64,000 bases of DNA from JAJDXO01 sp965213765 (GTDB taxonomy: Bacteria; Pseudomonadota; Alphaproteobacteria; Rhodospirillales; UBA2165), in contig OZ243926.1 in NCBI GenBank assembly GCA_965213765.1, positions 4,092,001 through 4,156,000 of the forward strand, written 5' to 3'. Below are positions 43,001 through 54,040 of the stretch, piece by piece; the stretch's first letter is position 1; each line of letters begins with the position of its first letter. The notes beneath the pieces were generated by a model. That model worked only from the letters and a program-made list of their open reading frames with translations. It ran no database searches and was not told the DNA's origin. The position numbers were made by a program, and so were the translations under genes.

Positions 43001-44128
43001 TTAGGCAGCGACGGCCTCGCTGACCACGCCCAGGACGTCTTCCGGGGCGACGCCGGCGGCAATGAAGGCTTGTCCAATTCCCCGGGTGAGGATGAAAGTC
43101 AGTTTGCCGCCGGCCGCCTTCTTGTCGCCCGCCATATGGGTGAGCAGGGCATTAGCGTCCCAGCGCATGTCTTTGACGTAATCGGGTCCCACCGGGAGCC
43201 CGGCCTGAACGAAATGCGCCTTCACCCGTTCGGCATCCTGGCCCGAACACAAACCCAGCCGGTGGGAGAGGTCGAACGCCATGATCATGCCGATGGCGAC
43301 CGCCTCGCCATGCAGCAGGGAATCGCTGAAGCTGGTTTCCGATTCCAGGGCATGGCCGAACGTGTGACCGAAGTTGAGCAAGGCGCGCCGGCCTTGCTCG
43401 GTCTCGTCTTCCGCGACCACCTCGGCCTTTATGGCGCAGCTCCGCCGCACCGCCTCCTGACGGATGGCGGGGTCGCCGGAGACCACGGCGGCGCCGTTCC
43501 GCTCGCACCAATCGAAGAACGCCGGGTCGCTGATCAGGCCGTGTTTGACGATCTCGGCGTAACCGGCAATGACCTCCCGGTGCGGCAGCGTGGTCACGGT
43601 GTCGATGTCGGCGAGCACGAGGCGGGGCTGGTGGAATGCGCCGATCATGTTCTTGGCGTGACGGCTGTTGATCGCCGTCTTGCCGCCGACGGAACTGTCC
43701 ACCTGGGCGAGCAGCGACGTTGGAACCTGGATAAAATCGATGCCGCGGAGCGCGGTCGCCGCGGCGAAACCGGTGAGGTCGCCGACGATGCCGCCGCCGA
43801 GCGCTACCAGCGCCGTCCCGCGGTCGATCCGCTGATCGAGCAGTTGCTCCATGACGTCTTCGAACCGGGCGAAGGTCTTGGATTGCTCGCCCGCCGGAAC
43901 CGTAATGGCCGACGTGCGGATGCCCTCGGCCTCAAGACCGTCCACGAGCCGGGAGAGATAGAGGGGGCCGACGTTTTCATCGGTGACGATGACCGCCCGC
44001 GGCTGGCGGAGCAGGGGTTTCATGAGGCCGCCGGCGCGGGACAGCAGGCCTTGGCCGATGACGATGTCATAGCCGCGCCGGCCGAGATCCAGTCTCAGCG
44101 TATCCGGTTCAGCCATCGGGTCGGTCAT
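43001..44128 (-). CDS. aroB: 3-dehydroquinate synthase
   Basis: A 375-residue enzyme for the second step of the shikimate pathway (DAHP to 3-dehydroquinate; NAD+ and a divalent metal). Conserved parts include GGGIVGDLTGFAAAT, PTSLLAQVDSSVGGKTAIN, GYAEIVKHGLI and the metal ligands in LNFGHTFGHALE and LLHGEAVAIGM. ATG 44128 overlaps the aroK end by 20 bases; ATG 44116 is an alternative. Coupled translation with aroK is likely. Confidence 0.96.
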   Translation of the reverse strand: MTDPMAEPDTLRLDLGRRGYDIVIGQGLLSRAGGLMKPLLRQPRAVIVTDENVGPLYLSRLVDGLEAEGIRTSAITVPAGEQSKTFARFEDVMEQLLDQRIDRGTALVALGGGIVGDLTGFAAATALRGIDFIQVPTSLLAQVDSSVGGKTAINSRHAKNMIGAFHQPRLVLADIDTVTTLPHREVIAGYAEIVKHGLISDPAFFDWCERNGAAVVSGDPAIRQEAVRRSCAIKAEVVAEDETEQGRRALLNFGHTFGHALESETSFSDSLLHGEAVAIGMIMAFDLSHRLGLCSGQDAERVKAHFVQAGLPVGPDYVKDMRWDANALLTHMAGDKKAAGGKLTFILTRGIGQAFIAAGVAPEDVLGVVSEAVAA

Positions 44129-44636
44129 GGTGCGCCTTGATCTCCTCAAGTACCCGGCCGGTGGTCGCGTCGGCGGGTTCCTCGCATACGTCGACAATAA
44201 TATCCGCTTCGCCGTAGACGGGATAGCGCCGGTCGATCAGCGATTGCAATGTTTCTCGCGGGTCGCCCTGTTTCAGCAGCGGCCGGTTGTCACGCCGGCG
44301 GGTGCGTTTGAGCAGCAGTTCGAGATCGGCCCGCAGCCAGATGACGGTCCCTTTTGCCGAGAGATTCTTGCGCGTCTCCCCGTTCATGAAGGCACCGCCG
44401 CCGGTGGCCATTACCGCCGGCTTCCCTTCCAGCAGCCGGGCGATCACCCGCCGCTCGCCGTCCCGGAAATAGGGCTCGCCGTGTTCCTCGAAGATATCCT
44501 CGATGGAACTGCCGGCGGCGAGTTCGATTTCGTCATCCGTGTCGATGAACGGCATTTCCAACCGGGCGGCGAGCCGCTTGCCGACATTGGATTTGCCGGC
44601 GCCCATCAGGCCAATCAGGATGATGAATTGATCCAT
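44109..44636 (-). CDS. aroK: shikimate kinase
   Basis: A 175-residue P-loop kinase that phosphorylates shikimate. Walker A is GLMGAGKSNVGK (9-20), the shikimate site FIDTDDEIE (about 30-38) and GGGAFMN, and RPLL lies in the lid. It heads the aroK-aroB-CorC operon and is divergent from the envelope operon at 44821. Confidence 0.95.
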   Translation of the reverse strand: MDQFIILIGLMGAGKSNVGKRLAARLEMPFIDTDDEIELAAGSSIEDIFEEHGEPYFRDGERRVIARLLEGKPAVMATGGGAFMNGETRKNLSAKGTVIWLRADLELLLKRTRRRDNRPLLKQGDPRETLQSLIDRRYPVYGEADIIVDVCEEPADATTGRVLEEIKAHHDRPDG

Positions 44637-44820
44637 AAGGCGCTAATCGCCGGCTCCCCCCGGGAGGTGCCGTTGAAAGCCCATGGGTGAGGCGGTAGAC
44701 TGCCGAAAAATCGCCATAATCCATTCATAGTATATCCCGAAACTCGGTCGTCAAAGTGGTTAATCATACGATGGTCTGCATTCGTCCCGCGCACCGCGCT
44801 AATACGTTAAAGTCCCGCTG

Positions 44821-44961
44821 ATGCGCGGTCTGCTGGGTATCCTGCTGATTGTCCTGCTGTTGGCGATTGTCGGCGCCGCGGTGTTCCTCATGACGTGGGA
44901 TATCCCCCCGCCGACGGCGCCGGTGGAGAAGGTGGTACCGAATGAACGATTCCCCCGTTAG
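44821..44961 (+). CDS. 46-residue single-pass membrane protein
   Basis: ATG 44821 to TAG 44961. It has one transmembrane helix (about residues 4-24) followed by a periplasmic tail with the notable motif WDIPPPTAPVEKVVPNERFP. It overlaps the next gene (start 44942) by 20 bases in another frame, suggesting translational coupling. Similar short anchors with a D-I-P-P-P-T…V-x-P-N-x-R-F-P tail are, to my recollection, found in this position in related genomes. It may be an assembly partner of the large exported protein encoded next. Confidence 0.6.
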   Translation: MRGLLGILLIVLLLAIVGAAVFLMTWDIPPPTAPVEKVVPNERFPR

Positions 44962-46834
44962 GCGCTGCCTGCCGGCGGTCGCGCTGGCCCTAGCCGCCGC
45001 AAGCGTGGCGGTCGCGCCCGTCCTTGCCCAGCAGGGCCCTCGGTCACTGGCGCCGCCCGCCCTTGTGCCGCCGGTCACCGCCGACCCCGCGCCGGCACCG
45101 GATCGAACCAATCCCCTGCGGCCCGGCGCGGCGACCGCCGACGGGGCGCCGCCGCCCGTCCGGTTTCCGGGGCAATCCCCGGGCCGGGCGTCCGATCCGG
45201 CAACCACGCAGCCCGGCGGACCCTCGCCCGTTCGGATCGAAGTCGACCAGCTACGGCGAATCAGTCCCGATTCGGTGGGCACGTTGACCGCCGAGCAGGG
45301 AGGATTCGGCATCGATATGTGGGCCGGGACCGGTCGCCAGGTGATTGAGACTTTGTTGCCGCGTCTGCCGGTCCGGACCACTTCCCGCGCCATGCGGAAC
45401 CTGATGCGGCGGTTGCTGCTGAGCACCGCGACCGCGCCGCCGGGCGGAGAAAATGCCAAGAGTTTGGTGGCCATGCGTCTCGATGCCTTGGCGGCGCTTG
45501 GCGATGTCGCCGGGATCGGCGCCCTGATAAAAGCCGCGCCGTCCCGGGGGATTACCGAGGAACTGCTGCGCACCGAGGCCGACCTTTTGTTCGCCACCAA
45601 CGACAATGCACGGGCTTGTCCGTTGGTGGCGGGTCAGATCAAGGATGACGTGAGCACCTATTGGCAAAAGGCGTTCATCTTCTGCCAATCGCTTGCCGGC
45701 GAGCACGACAGGGCGTCCCTGGGTGTCGGCCTGCTCCGCGAGGAGGGCGAGGACGATCCGGTCTTTTTCGGGCTGATCGACCGCCTGTCGGGGGTCGAGA
45801 AGTTCGAGATCGAGAGCCTGTCGACTCCAACGCCGTTGCATTTCGCTATGGTCCGGGCGTCGCGCGCCCGGTTACCGTTGGACGTGATTTCATCCGATAA
45901 CCCGTCGGTACTGCGCACCGTCGCGACCAGCCCCAATGCCCGGCCCGAACTCCGCGTCGATGCCGCCGAACGGGCGGAAAACATCGGTGCGCTCCGGACC
46001 GATGTGCTGCGGCAGCTCTATGCCGGCGTAACATTCTCCGAGGAGGCCCTCGACAATCCGTTGACCCGTGCCGAGGGAGACCGTTCGCCGCTCAGCCGCG
46101 CCCTCTTGTACCGGAAGGCGCTGGTCGAAAGCGTGCCCACCGCCCTCGCCGAGGTGCTGAACCGGGCCTTCGGGCTGGCCCGCGAGGGGGGCCGGTTCAT
46201 GGCCGCGGCACGGGCTTATTCGGGGATTCTCGGCAACCTGATCCCGACACAGGATTTGGCGTGGTTTGCGCCGAGCGCGGTGCGGGCGGCCGTTGCCGCG
46301 GGCGATGCCGACACCGCCGGCCGCTGGCTTGTCATTTTGCGGGCGGGCGCGGTGTTGAACGAGGAGGCCGACCTCGAGCGCGACCGGTTGATGCCGCTGT
46401 TGCGGCTTGCCGGCCTGTCGGACGAGGGGGGCATCGATGAACAGGCGCTTCGCCGCTGGGCCGAGGATGCCGCGTCGGCGGCGGATGGCGGCTCCGGCGA
46501 GCAACCGGCCCGGCGCGCATCGCTGCTGTTCAACATTCTGGAGTCGCTCGGCGATGAGGTGCCGCCGGAATTGTGGGCCGGGCTGCTGGCCGGACCGCCC
46601 CGGGCGCCGGTCCTGATGCCCCGGGCGGCAATCTGGCGAACCCTCGGTGACGCGGCGGAAAACGGCAGGATCGGTGAAACCGTTTTGCTGGCATTGCTGA
46701 CCCTGGGCGAGGCGGGACCGGCGGAGGCCGACCCCATCGTTCTGGGCCGGGTGCTGTCAAGCCTGCGGCGGGCCGGGCTGGAAACGGATGCAAGGGCGAT
46801 CGCCCTCGAGGCGGCGGTCGCGGCGGGCCTATGA
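44942..46834 (+). CDS. large exported alpha-helical repeat protein (sometimes named antifreeze-glycopeptide polyprotein)
   Basis: A 630-residue protein with a signal peptide (about 1-29), a Pro/Ala-rich linker (30-95) and a long all-helical, Ala/Leu/Arg-rich region resembling TPR or HEAT arrays. The database name 'antifreeze' for its relatives reflects only low-complexity sequence and should not be taken as a function. Its stop overlaps xerD by four bases (ATGA). Presumably a periplasmic scaffold; unknown otherwise. Confidence 0.75.
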   Translation: MNDSPVRRCLPAVALALAAASVAVAPVLAQQGPRSLAPPALVPPVTADPAPAPDRTNPLRPGAATADGAPPPVRFPGQSPGRASDPATTQPGGPSPVRIEVDQLRRISPDSVGTLTAEQGGFGIDMWAGTGRQVIETLLPRLPVRTTSRAMRNLMRRLLLSTATAPPGGENAKSLVAMRLDALAALGDVAGIGALIKAAPSRGITEELLRTEADLLFATNDNARACPLVAGQIKDDVSTYWQKAFIFCQSLAGEHDRASLGVGLLREEGEDDPVFFGLIDRLSGVEKFEIESLSTPTPLHFAMVRASRARLPLDVISSDNPSVLRTVATSPNARPELRVDAAERAENIGALRTDVLRQLYAGVTFSEEALDNPLTRAEGDRSPLSRALLYRKALVESVPTALAEVLNRAFGLAREGGRFMAAARAYSGILGNLIPTQDLAWFAPSAVRAAVAAGDADTAGRWLVILRAGAVLNEEADLERDRLMPLLRLAGLSDEGGIDEQALRRWAEDAASAADGGSGEQPARRASLLFNILESLGDEVPPELWAGLLAGPPRAPVLMPRAAIWRTLGDAAENGRIGETVLLALLTLGEAGPAEADPIVLGRVLSSLRRAGLETDARAIALEAAVAAGL

Positions 46835-47784
46835 GCCGGCCGCTGGGCGCGGCCACGAGGCCGCCCGCCTCCCGCGAGGTTGACGCATTCCTTGAAATGA
46901 TGGCCGCGGAACGGGGGGCGGCGGCCAACACCATTGCCTCCTACAGGATTGATCTCAAGGACTTTGCGGGCTTCACGGCTCGGCGTGAACGGCGGATCGA
47001 GGCGGCGGACGCACGACTGATCCGCGACTATTTGAGCTGGCTCAGGGCAAAGGGACGCTCCGCCCGCACGGCGTCACGGCGGCTTTCGTCATTGCGCCAG
47101 TTTTTCCGTTTCCTCCATGCCGAACGCATTCGGGATGATGACCCCTGTACCGGGATCGACAGTCCCAAGCTTGGCCGGCCGTTGCCGAAATACTTGGAGG
47201 AAGCGGAGGTCGAACGGCTGCTGGCGGCGGCCCATGGGGCAACCGGGGCGGATGGGCTGCGCTTGGCGGCGCTGGTTGAAATTCTCTATGCAACGGGCCT
47301 GCGCGTATCGGAACTCGTGGGCCTGCCCATGGGCGCGTTGGCACGGGACGGGCGGATGCTCACCGTCCGCGGCAAGGGCGACAAGGAACGCATGGTCCCT
47401 CTCGGTGACCCGGCGCGCGAAGCCGTCGCCGCCTATTTGGCGGTTCGAAACGAGCATCTGGGCAAGCGGCGCGAGAGCCGGTTTCTGTTTCCCGCCTCGG
47501 GGACGGCCGGACACCTGTCGAGAGCGCATTTCTCTAATCTTCTCAAGGAGTTGGCCGCCGCCGCGGGGCTTGATCCCGCGCGCGTGTCGCCTCATGTGCT
47601 GCGTCATTCCTTTGCCTCGCATTTGCTCGCCCACGGAGCGGATTTGCGTGTGCTGCAGCAGATGCTCGGCCATGCCGATATCTCGACCACCCAGATTTAT
47701 ACGCATGTTCTGGATGAACGCCTGAAGTCCCTGGTCGGGCGCAGCCATCCCTTGGCAAAGCAGGTACCGAAAAGTTCCGGGTAA
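46831..47784 (+). CDS. xerD: tyrosine recombinase XerD
   Basis: A 317-residue chromosome-dimer resolvase acting at dif with XerC and FtsK. The N-terminal core-binding domain (about 15-110) is followed by the catalytic domain with the Arg in ATGLRVSELVGL, Lys in GKGDKERMVP, HxxR in HVLRHSFASH, His in LGHADISTTQIY and nucleophile Tyr in the same QIYTHV segment. Start ATGA-overlaps the upstream stop. Confidence 0.94.
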   Translation: MSRPLGAATRPPASREVDAFLEMMAAERGAAANTIASYRIDLKDFAGFTARRERRIEAADARLIRDYLSWLRAKGRSARTASRRLSSLRQFFRFLHAERIRDDDPCTGIDSPKLGRPLPKYLEEAEVERLLAAAHGATGADGLRLAALVEILYATGLRVSELVGLPMGALARDGRMLTVRGKGDKERMVPLGDPAREAVAAYLAVRNEHLGKRRESRFLFPASGTAGHLSRAHFSNLLKELAAAAGLDPARVSPHVLRHSFASHLLAHGADLRVLQQMLGHADISTTQIYTHVLDERLKSLVGRSHPLAKQVPKSSG

Positions 47785-47976
47785 CACGACCGTCAGGACC
47801 GCCGGTCCGATCGATCGGTTTGCCGCCACCCGGTTGCGCCGGCGGCTTCCTGAATTCGGCGGTGCCCGGCATTCCTCGCCATACGCCGGCCATGAAGCCG
47901 TTTTCACTGGCCGAGTTGGCGAAATCGGTGCACGGTGCGCCGGAATCGGAAGCCCGCGTCCAATTAACGGAGCGAG

Positions 47977-48609
47977 ATGGTGTATTTTGATCCGACCGAG
48001 GGGATGCGGCCGCCCCCGTTTGTCCATTCGGTGTTTACCGCCCTGGTGGTGCCGCGGCCCATCGGCTGGATTTCGACCATCGGCGCCGGCGGCGTCGTCA
48101 ATCTGGCCCCGTTCAGCTACTTCAATGCGGTGACCGGCGATCCGCCGTGCGTCATGTATTGTCCCAACGGCCTCAAGCCGGGAACCGGCGAGATCAAGGA
48201 TTCGGTCGCCAATGCGGAGGCGACGGGGGAGTTCGTGTTCAATCTCTGCACCTATGATCTGCGCGAACAGATGAATGCCACATCGGTGCACGCGCCGGCC
48301 GACGTCGACGAGATGCGGGAAGCGGGCCTCGAGCCGGCGCCGTCGGAAGTGGTCGCGCCGCCCCGGGTCGCCGCCGCGCCGGTGGCGCTCGAATGCAAAT
48401 ATCTGCAGACCGTCCGGCTGCCGAAGTCCCGGCGGGGTGCGCCCAATCACATCGTCATCGGTCAAGTGGTCGGGGTGCACATTTCGGACGATGTCATCAG
48501 CGGCGGGATGGTGGATATCGCCAAGCTGCGGCCCGTCGCCCGGCTCGGCTATCTCGATTACGCCGTGATCGAACCGGAAAACGTATTTTCCCTGCCCAGG
48601 CCCGAATAA
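47977..48609 (+). CDS. flavin reductase-like (FMN-binding split barrel) protein
   Basis: A 210-residue DIM6/NTAB-type flavoprotein. PRPIGWISTIGAGGVVNLAP and FSYFNAVTGDPPCVMY form the FMN pocket, and the HIVIGQVVGVHISDDVI strand is typical. Possible roles are flavin reductase or a ring-modifying partner; the substrate is unknown. It is separated from xerD by about 190 bp that hold only a 33-codon open frame of doubtful meaning. Confidence 0.86.
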   Translation: MVYFDPTEGMRPPPFVHSVFTALVVPRPIGWISTIGAGGVVNLAPFSYFNAVTGDPPCVMYCPNGLKPGTGEIKDSVANAEATGEFVFNLCTYDLREQMNATSVHAPADVDEMREAGLEPAPSEVVAPPRVAAAPVALECKYLQTVRLPKSRRGAPNHIVIGQVVGVHISDDVISGGMVDIAKLRPVARLGYLDYAVIEPENVFSLPRPE

Positions 48610-48626
48610 GCGGCCGGAACGGGCGG

Positions 48627-51757
<3,131 letters not shown>

Positions 51758-51761
<4 letters not shown>

Positions 51762-53179
51762 CGCCCGCCCCCGGGCGTGGCGCCGGAACCGGCCATCTGA
51801 CCGTCGCTGGCCGCCTGAGCCCTGAGCCAGGCGGCGGTGGCCTCATCGGTCTCGGGCGCCAGCTTCATGCCGGCGATGGCCGGAATGAGGTCGGAGACCA
51901 CGATCCGCTCGCCGGCCCGGAGGCCTTCACCGACGACCAGGACATCTTCCTGCTCGAAGGCGATCGACACCTTGCGCAGCTCCAGCCGGTCTTCACCGTT
52001 CAACACGTAGACCCGGCCGGCATGAACGGCGGCGCGGGGGATCACCACCCGCCCGGGCTGCGGCAGGCCGCGGAGTTCCACCTCCACATACATGTTCTTG
52101 GCCAGCGCCGGACGGGCCGGGATGCCGTCATCCCGCGTCCGGGCGGCAATGGCGTAGGGCCGGTCGACGGCGACCACCACCCCGACGGTGCGGGTGTGCG
52201 GATCGATCCGGTCGCTGACCCGGGCGACCCGGCCCGGCCATTCGGCTTCCAACGCGCCGGTGCGCAGCCGGACCAACGGCTTGAGGCCCAGCGCCCGGGA
52301 CGCCTCGGCGGACGCGGTTGCGGGCGTGACGCCGGACAGGTTTTCCGCCGAGATCAGGTTGATCAGCTTGTCGATCTGCACCTGCGCCGTGATTTCGGCG
52401 ACGTCGATGGAATCGGCCCGGACCATGGTTTGGCCCAGTTTGGCCACCTGATCGGCCTCGACATTGACCTCGGATATGCGGGCATCGAAGGGCAGCGTGA
52501 TCACGGTGCGGGCGAGGTCGCGCCCGGCCTCGGCCAGACGCACCTCCTGCGCGGCCAATTGGGCGCGCAACTGCTGGCGTTCGGCGGGGATGAGATTGAG
52601 GGTGTTTTCCAGGTTCTGAACACTCTGCCGGTATGCCAGCAAGTTGCGTTCCTCCTGATCGGCCGCCGCTTGGGAGACCGCCTTGCGCTCAACCAGGGCG
52701 CGCTTGCGTTCCAGGTCCTTGGCGCTGAGAGCCAAGACGCGCTTCGCGATTTCCAGGGAGGCGCGGGTGTTCCCGACCCGGGTCTCGAGCTCGGTGAGCC
52801 GTGCATTCAGCGCCAGAATGTCGGCTTCGGCCAGGTCTACGGCGAGCCGGTAGTCGGTGGGGTCGATGCGCAGCAGGACCGTTCCCCGGGGCAGTATCTC
52901 GCCCGCCCGGAGGTCGTCCCGAAACTCGACGATCTTGCCGTCCACCTCGGCCACCGCTGCCCAGACCTTGGCGGGTGCGACCGTGCCGAAGCCCAGGGCC
53001 CGCGGCGTGAGGGTCAGTTGCGGGACCTCGATCACCCGCACGCGGGTGACGTCTTCGCGGGCTTCGCTGTGCGCCGGCGGTTCCTTGCCGCGGACCATGA
53101 CGGCGACGATGCCGATGCCGATCAGGATGGGCGGGACGATCAGCAGTCGGCGCCATATGGACTTTTTTTCTCCGGTCAT
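51758..53179 (-). CDS. RND periplasmic adaptor (membrane fusion protein)
   Basis: A 473-residue protein with an N-terminal membrane anchor (about 12-28), a barrel-sandwich hybrid split by a long coiled coil (about 110-230; Leu/Ala/Gln/Glu-rich, ending AEAGRDLARTVITLPFDARIS), a beta-barrel and a membrane-proximal domain. It links the permease to an outer-membrane channel. The start overlaps the TetR stop (ATGA) and its stop overlaps the permease start (ATGA), so the three genes are translationally coupled. Confidence 0.93.
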
Positions 53180-53886
53180 TGTCGGTCTCCATTGTCCGGA
53201 TGGGGCAGCCGCAGGGAGTTCAGCACCGCCTCGGTGATCAAACGCCGGACCAGGGCGATCCGGTCGGGCGTGTACGTCTCCCATCCCGTGCGTTTCATCA
53301 ACAGGTGTTTGGCGATCTCGAACACCACCAGGTTGCCCATAACGGCATGGGCGCGGATTTTGGCCTCCGGGCTGTCCGGGTCCATGTCGAGGGCCGCCGC
53401 CGCCAAGGCGGCGACGTTGCGGTGGATCGGACCAAGCCGGCCCTCATAGAGGATGTCGAAGTCCTCCGAGGGATTGGCGAACTCGCGCATCACCATCGGC
53501 GCCCGGCAGACCATGAAATCGCCTTCGAGGAATGTGCTGGTAAACCCGTGAACGAAGCCGACGACCACGCGGGCGAGGGCCGGCCTGTCGGCGCCCGCGG
53601 CTGCGATGCCTTCGGCCATCCTTTGGGCCACCGGCCCCAGGAGAGGCTCGGTGTCCTCCACCAGTTGATGCAGCACCGCCCGGTAGAGATCCCGCTTGCC
53701 GCCGAAGTGGTAGGCGATGGCGGCGATATTGGCCCCGGCCTCGGATGCCAATTGCCGGGTGGTGACCGAGTCGTAGCCGTATTTGGAAAACAGGGTGAGC
53801 CCCGCATCCAGAAGCTGGCCGCGGGTTTCGTCGCCCCGGCCGGGGGACGCATCGGGAGCGGTATCACGAGCGGTATTTGGGGCCAT
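53176..53886 (-). CDS. TetR-family repressor (CerR-like C-terminal domain) of the RND pump
   Basis: A 236-residue regulator. The helix-turn-helix is TRQLASEAGANIAAIAYHFG (about 42-61), and the all-helical ligand domain fits the DUF1956/CerR group. ATG 53886 has a strong GGAGG site, better than the upstream TTG at 53916. It is the first gene of the repressor-adaptor-permease operon, with its probable operator 31 bases upstream, implying autoregulation relieved by a pump substrate. Confidence 0.92.
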   Translation of the reverse strand: MAPNTARDTAPDASPGRGDETRGQLLDAGLTLFSKYGYDSVTTRQLASEAGANIAAIAYHFGGKRDLYRAVLHQLVEDTEPLLGPVAQRMAEGIAAAGADRPALARVVVGFVHGFTSTFLEGDFMVCRAPMVMREFANPSEDFDILYEGRLGPIHRNVAALAAAALDMDPDSPEAKIRAHAVMGNLVVFEIAKHLLMKRTGWETYTPDRIALVRRLITEAVLNSLRLPHPDNGDRQ

Positions 53887-53916
53887 CCGGTTTTCCTCCG
53901 CCGCTGATATAGGCAA

Positions 53917-53960
53917 ACCAACCGTTTAATTCAATCGTTTGATTTAATTAAACGGTTGGT
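53917..53960. promoter_or_regulatory. probable TetR operator: 15-bp perfect inverted repeat
   Basis: ACCAACCGTTTAATT (53917-53931) and AATTAAACGGTTGGT (53946-53960) surround a 14-bp spacer containing a third related half-site, TCGTTTGATT. It lies immediately upstream of the repressor gene, where it would overlap the promoter. Confidence 0.8.
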
Positions 53961-54040
53961 GGGTGCCGGTATATGGGGAATTGCCGGATTACGGAGGGGG
54001 CCGCCGGCTGATCGGGCCGCGCGGAATTAACCGGTCAGAG

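Noticed and set aside
47892..47990. A 32-residue open frame starting MKPFSLAELAKSVHG upstream of the flavin reductase
   Set aside because: It faintly resembles the N-terminus of LpxD-type acyltransferases, but it is very short, has no clear ribosome site and overlaps the flavin reductase start. Not enough to call a gene or relic.
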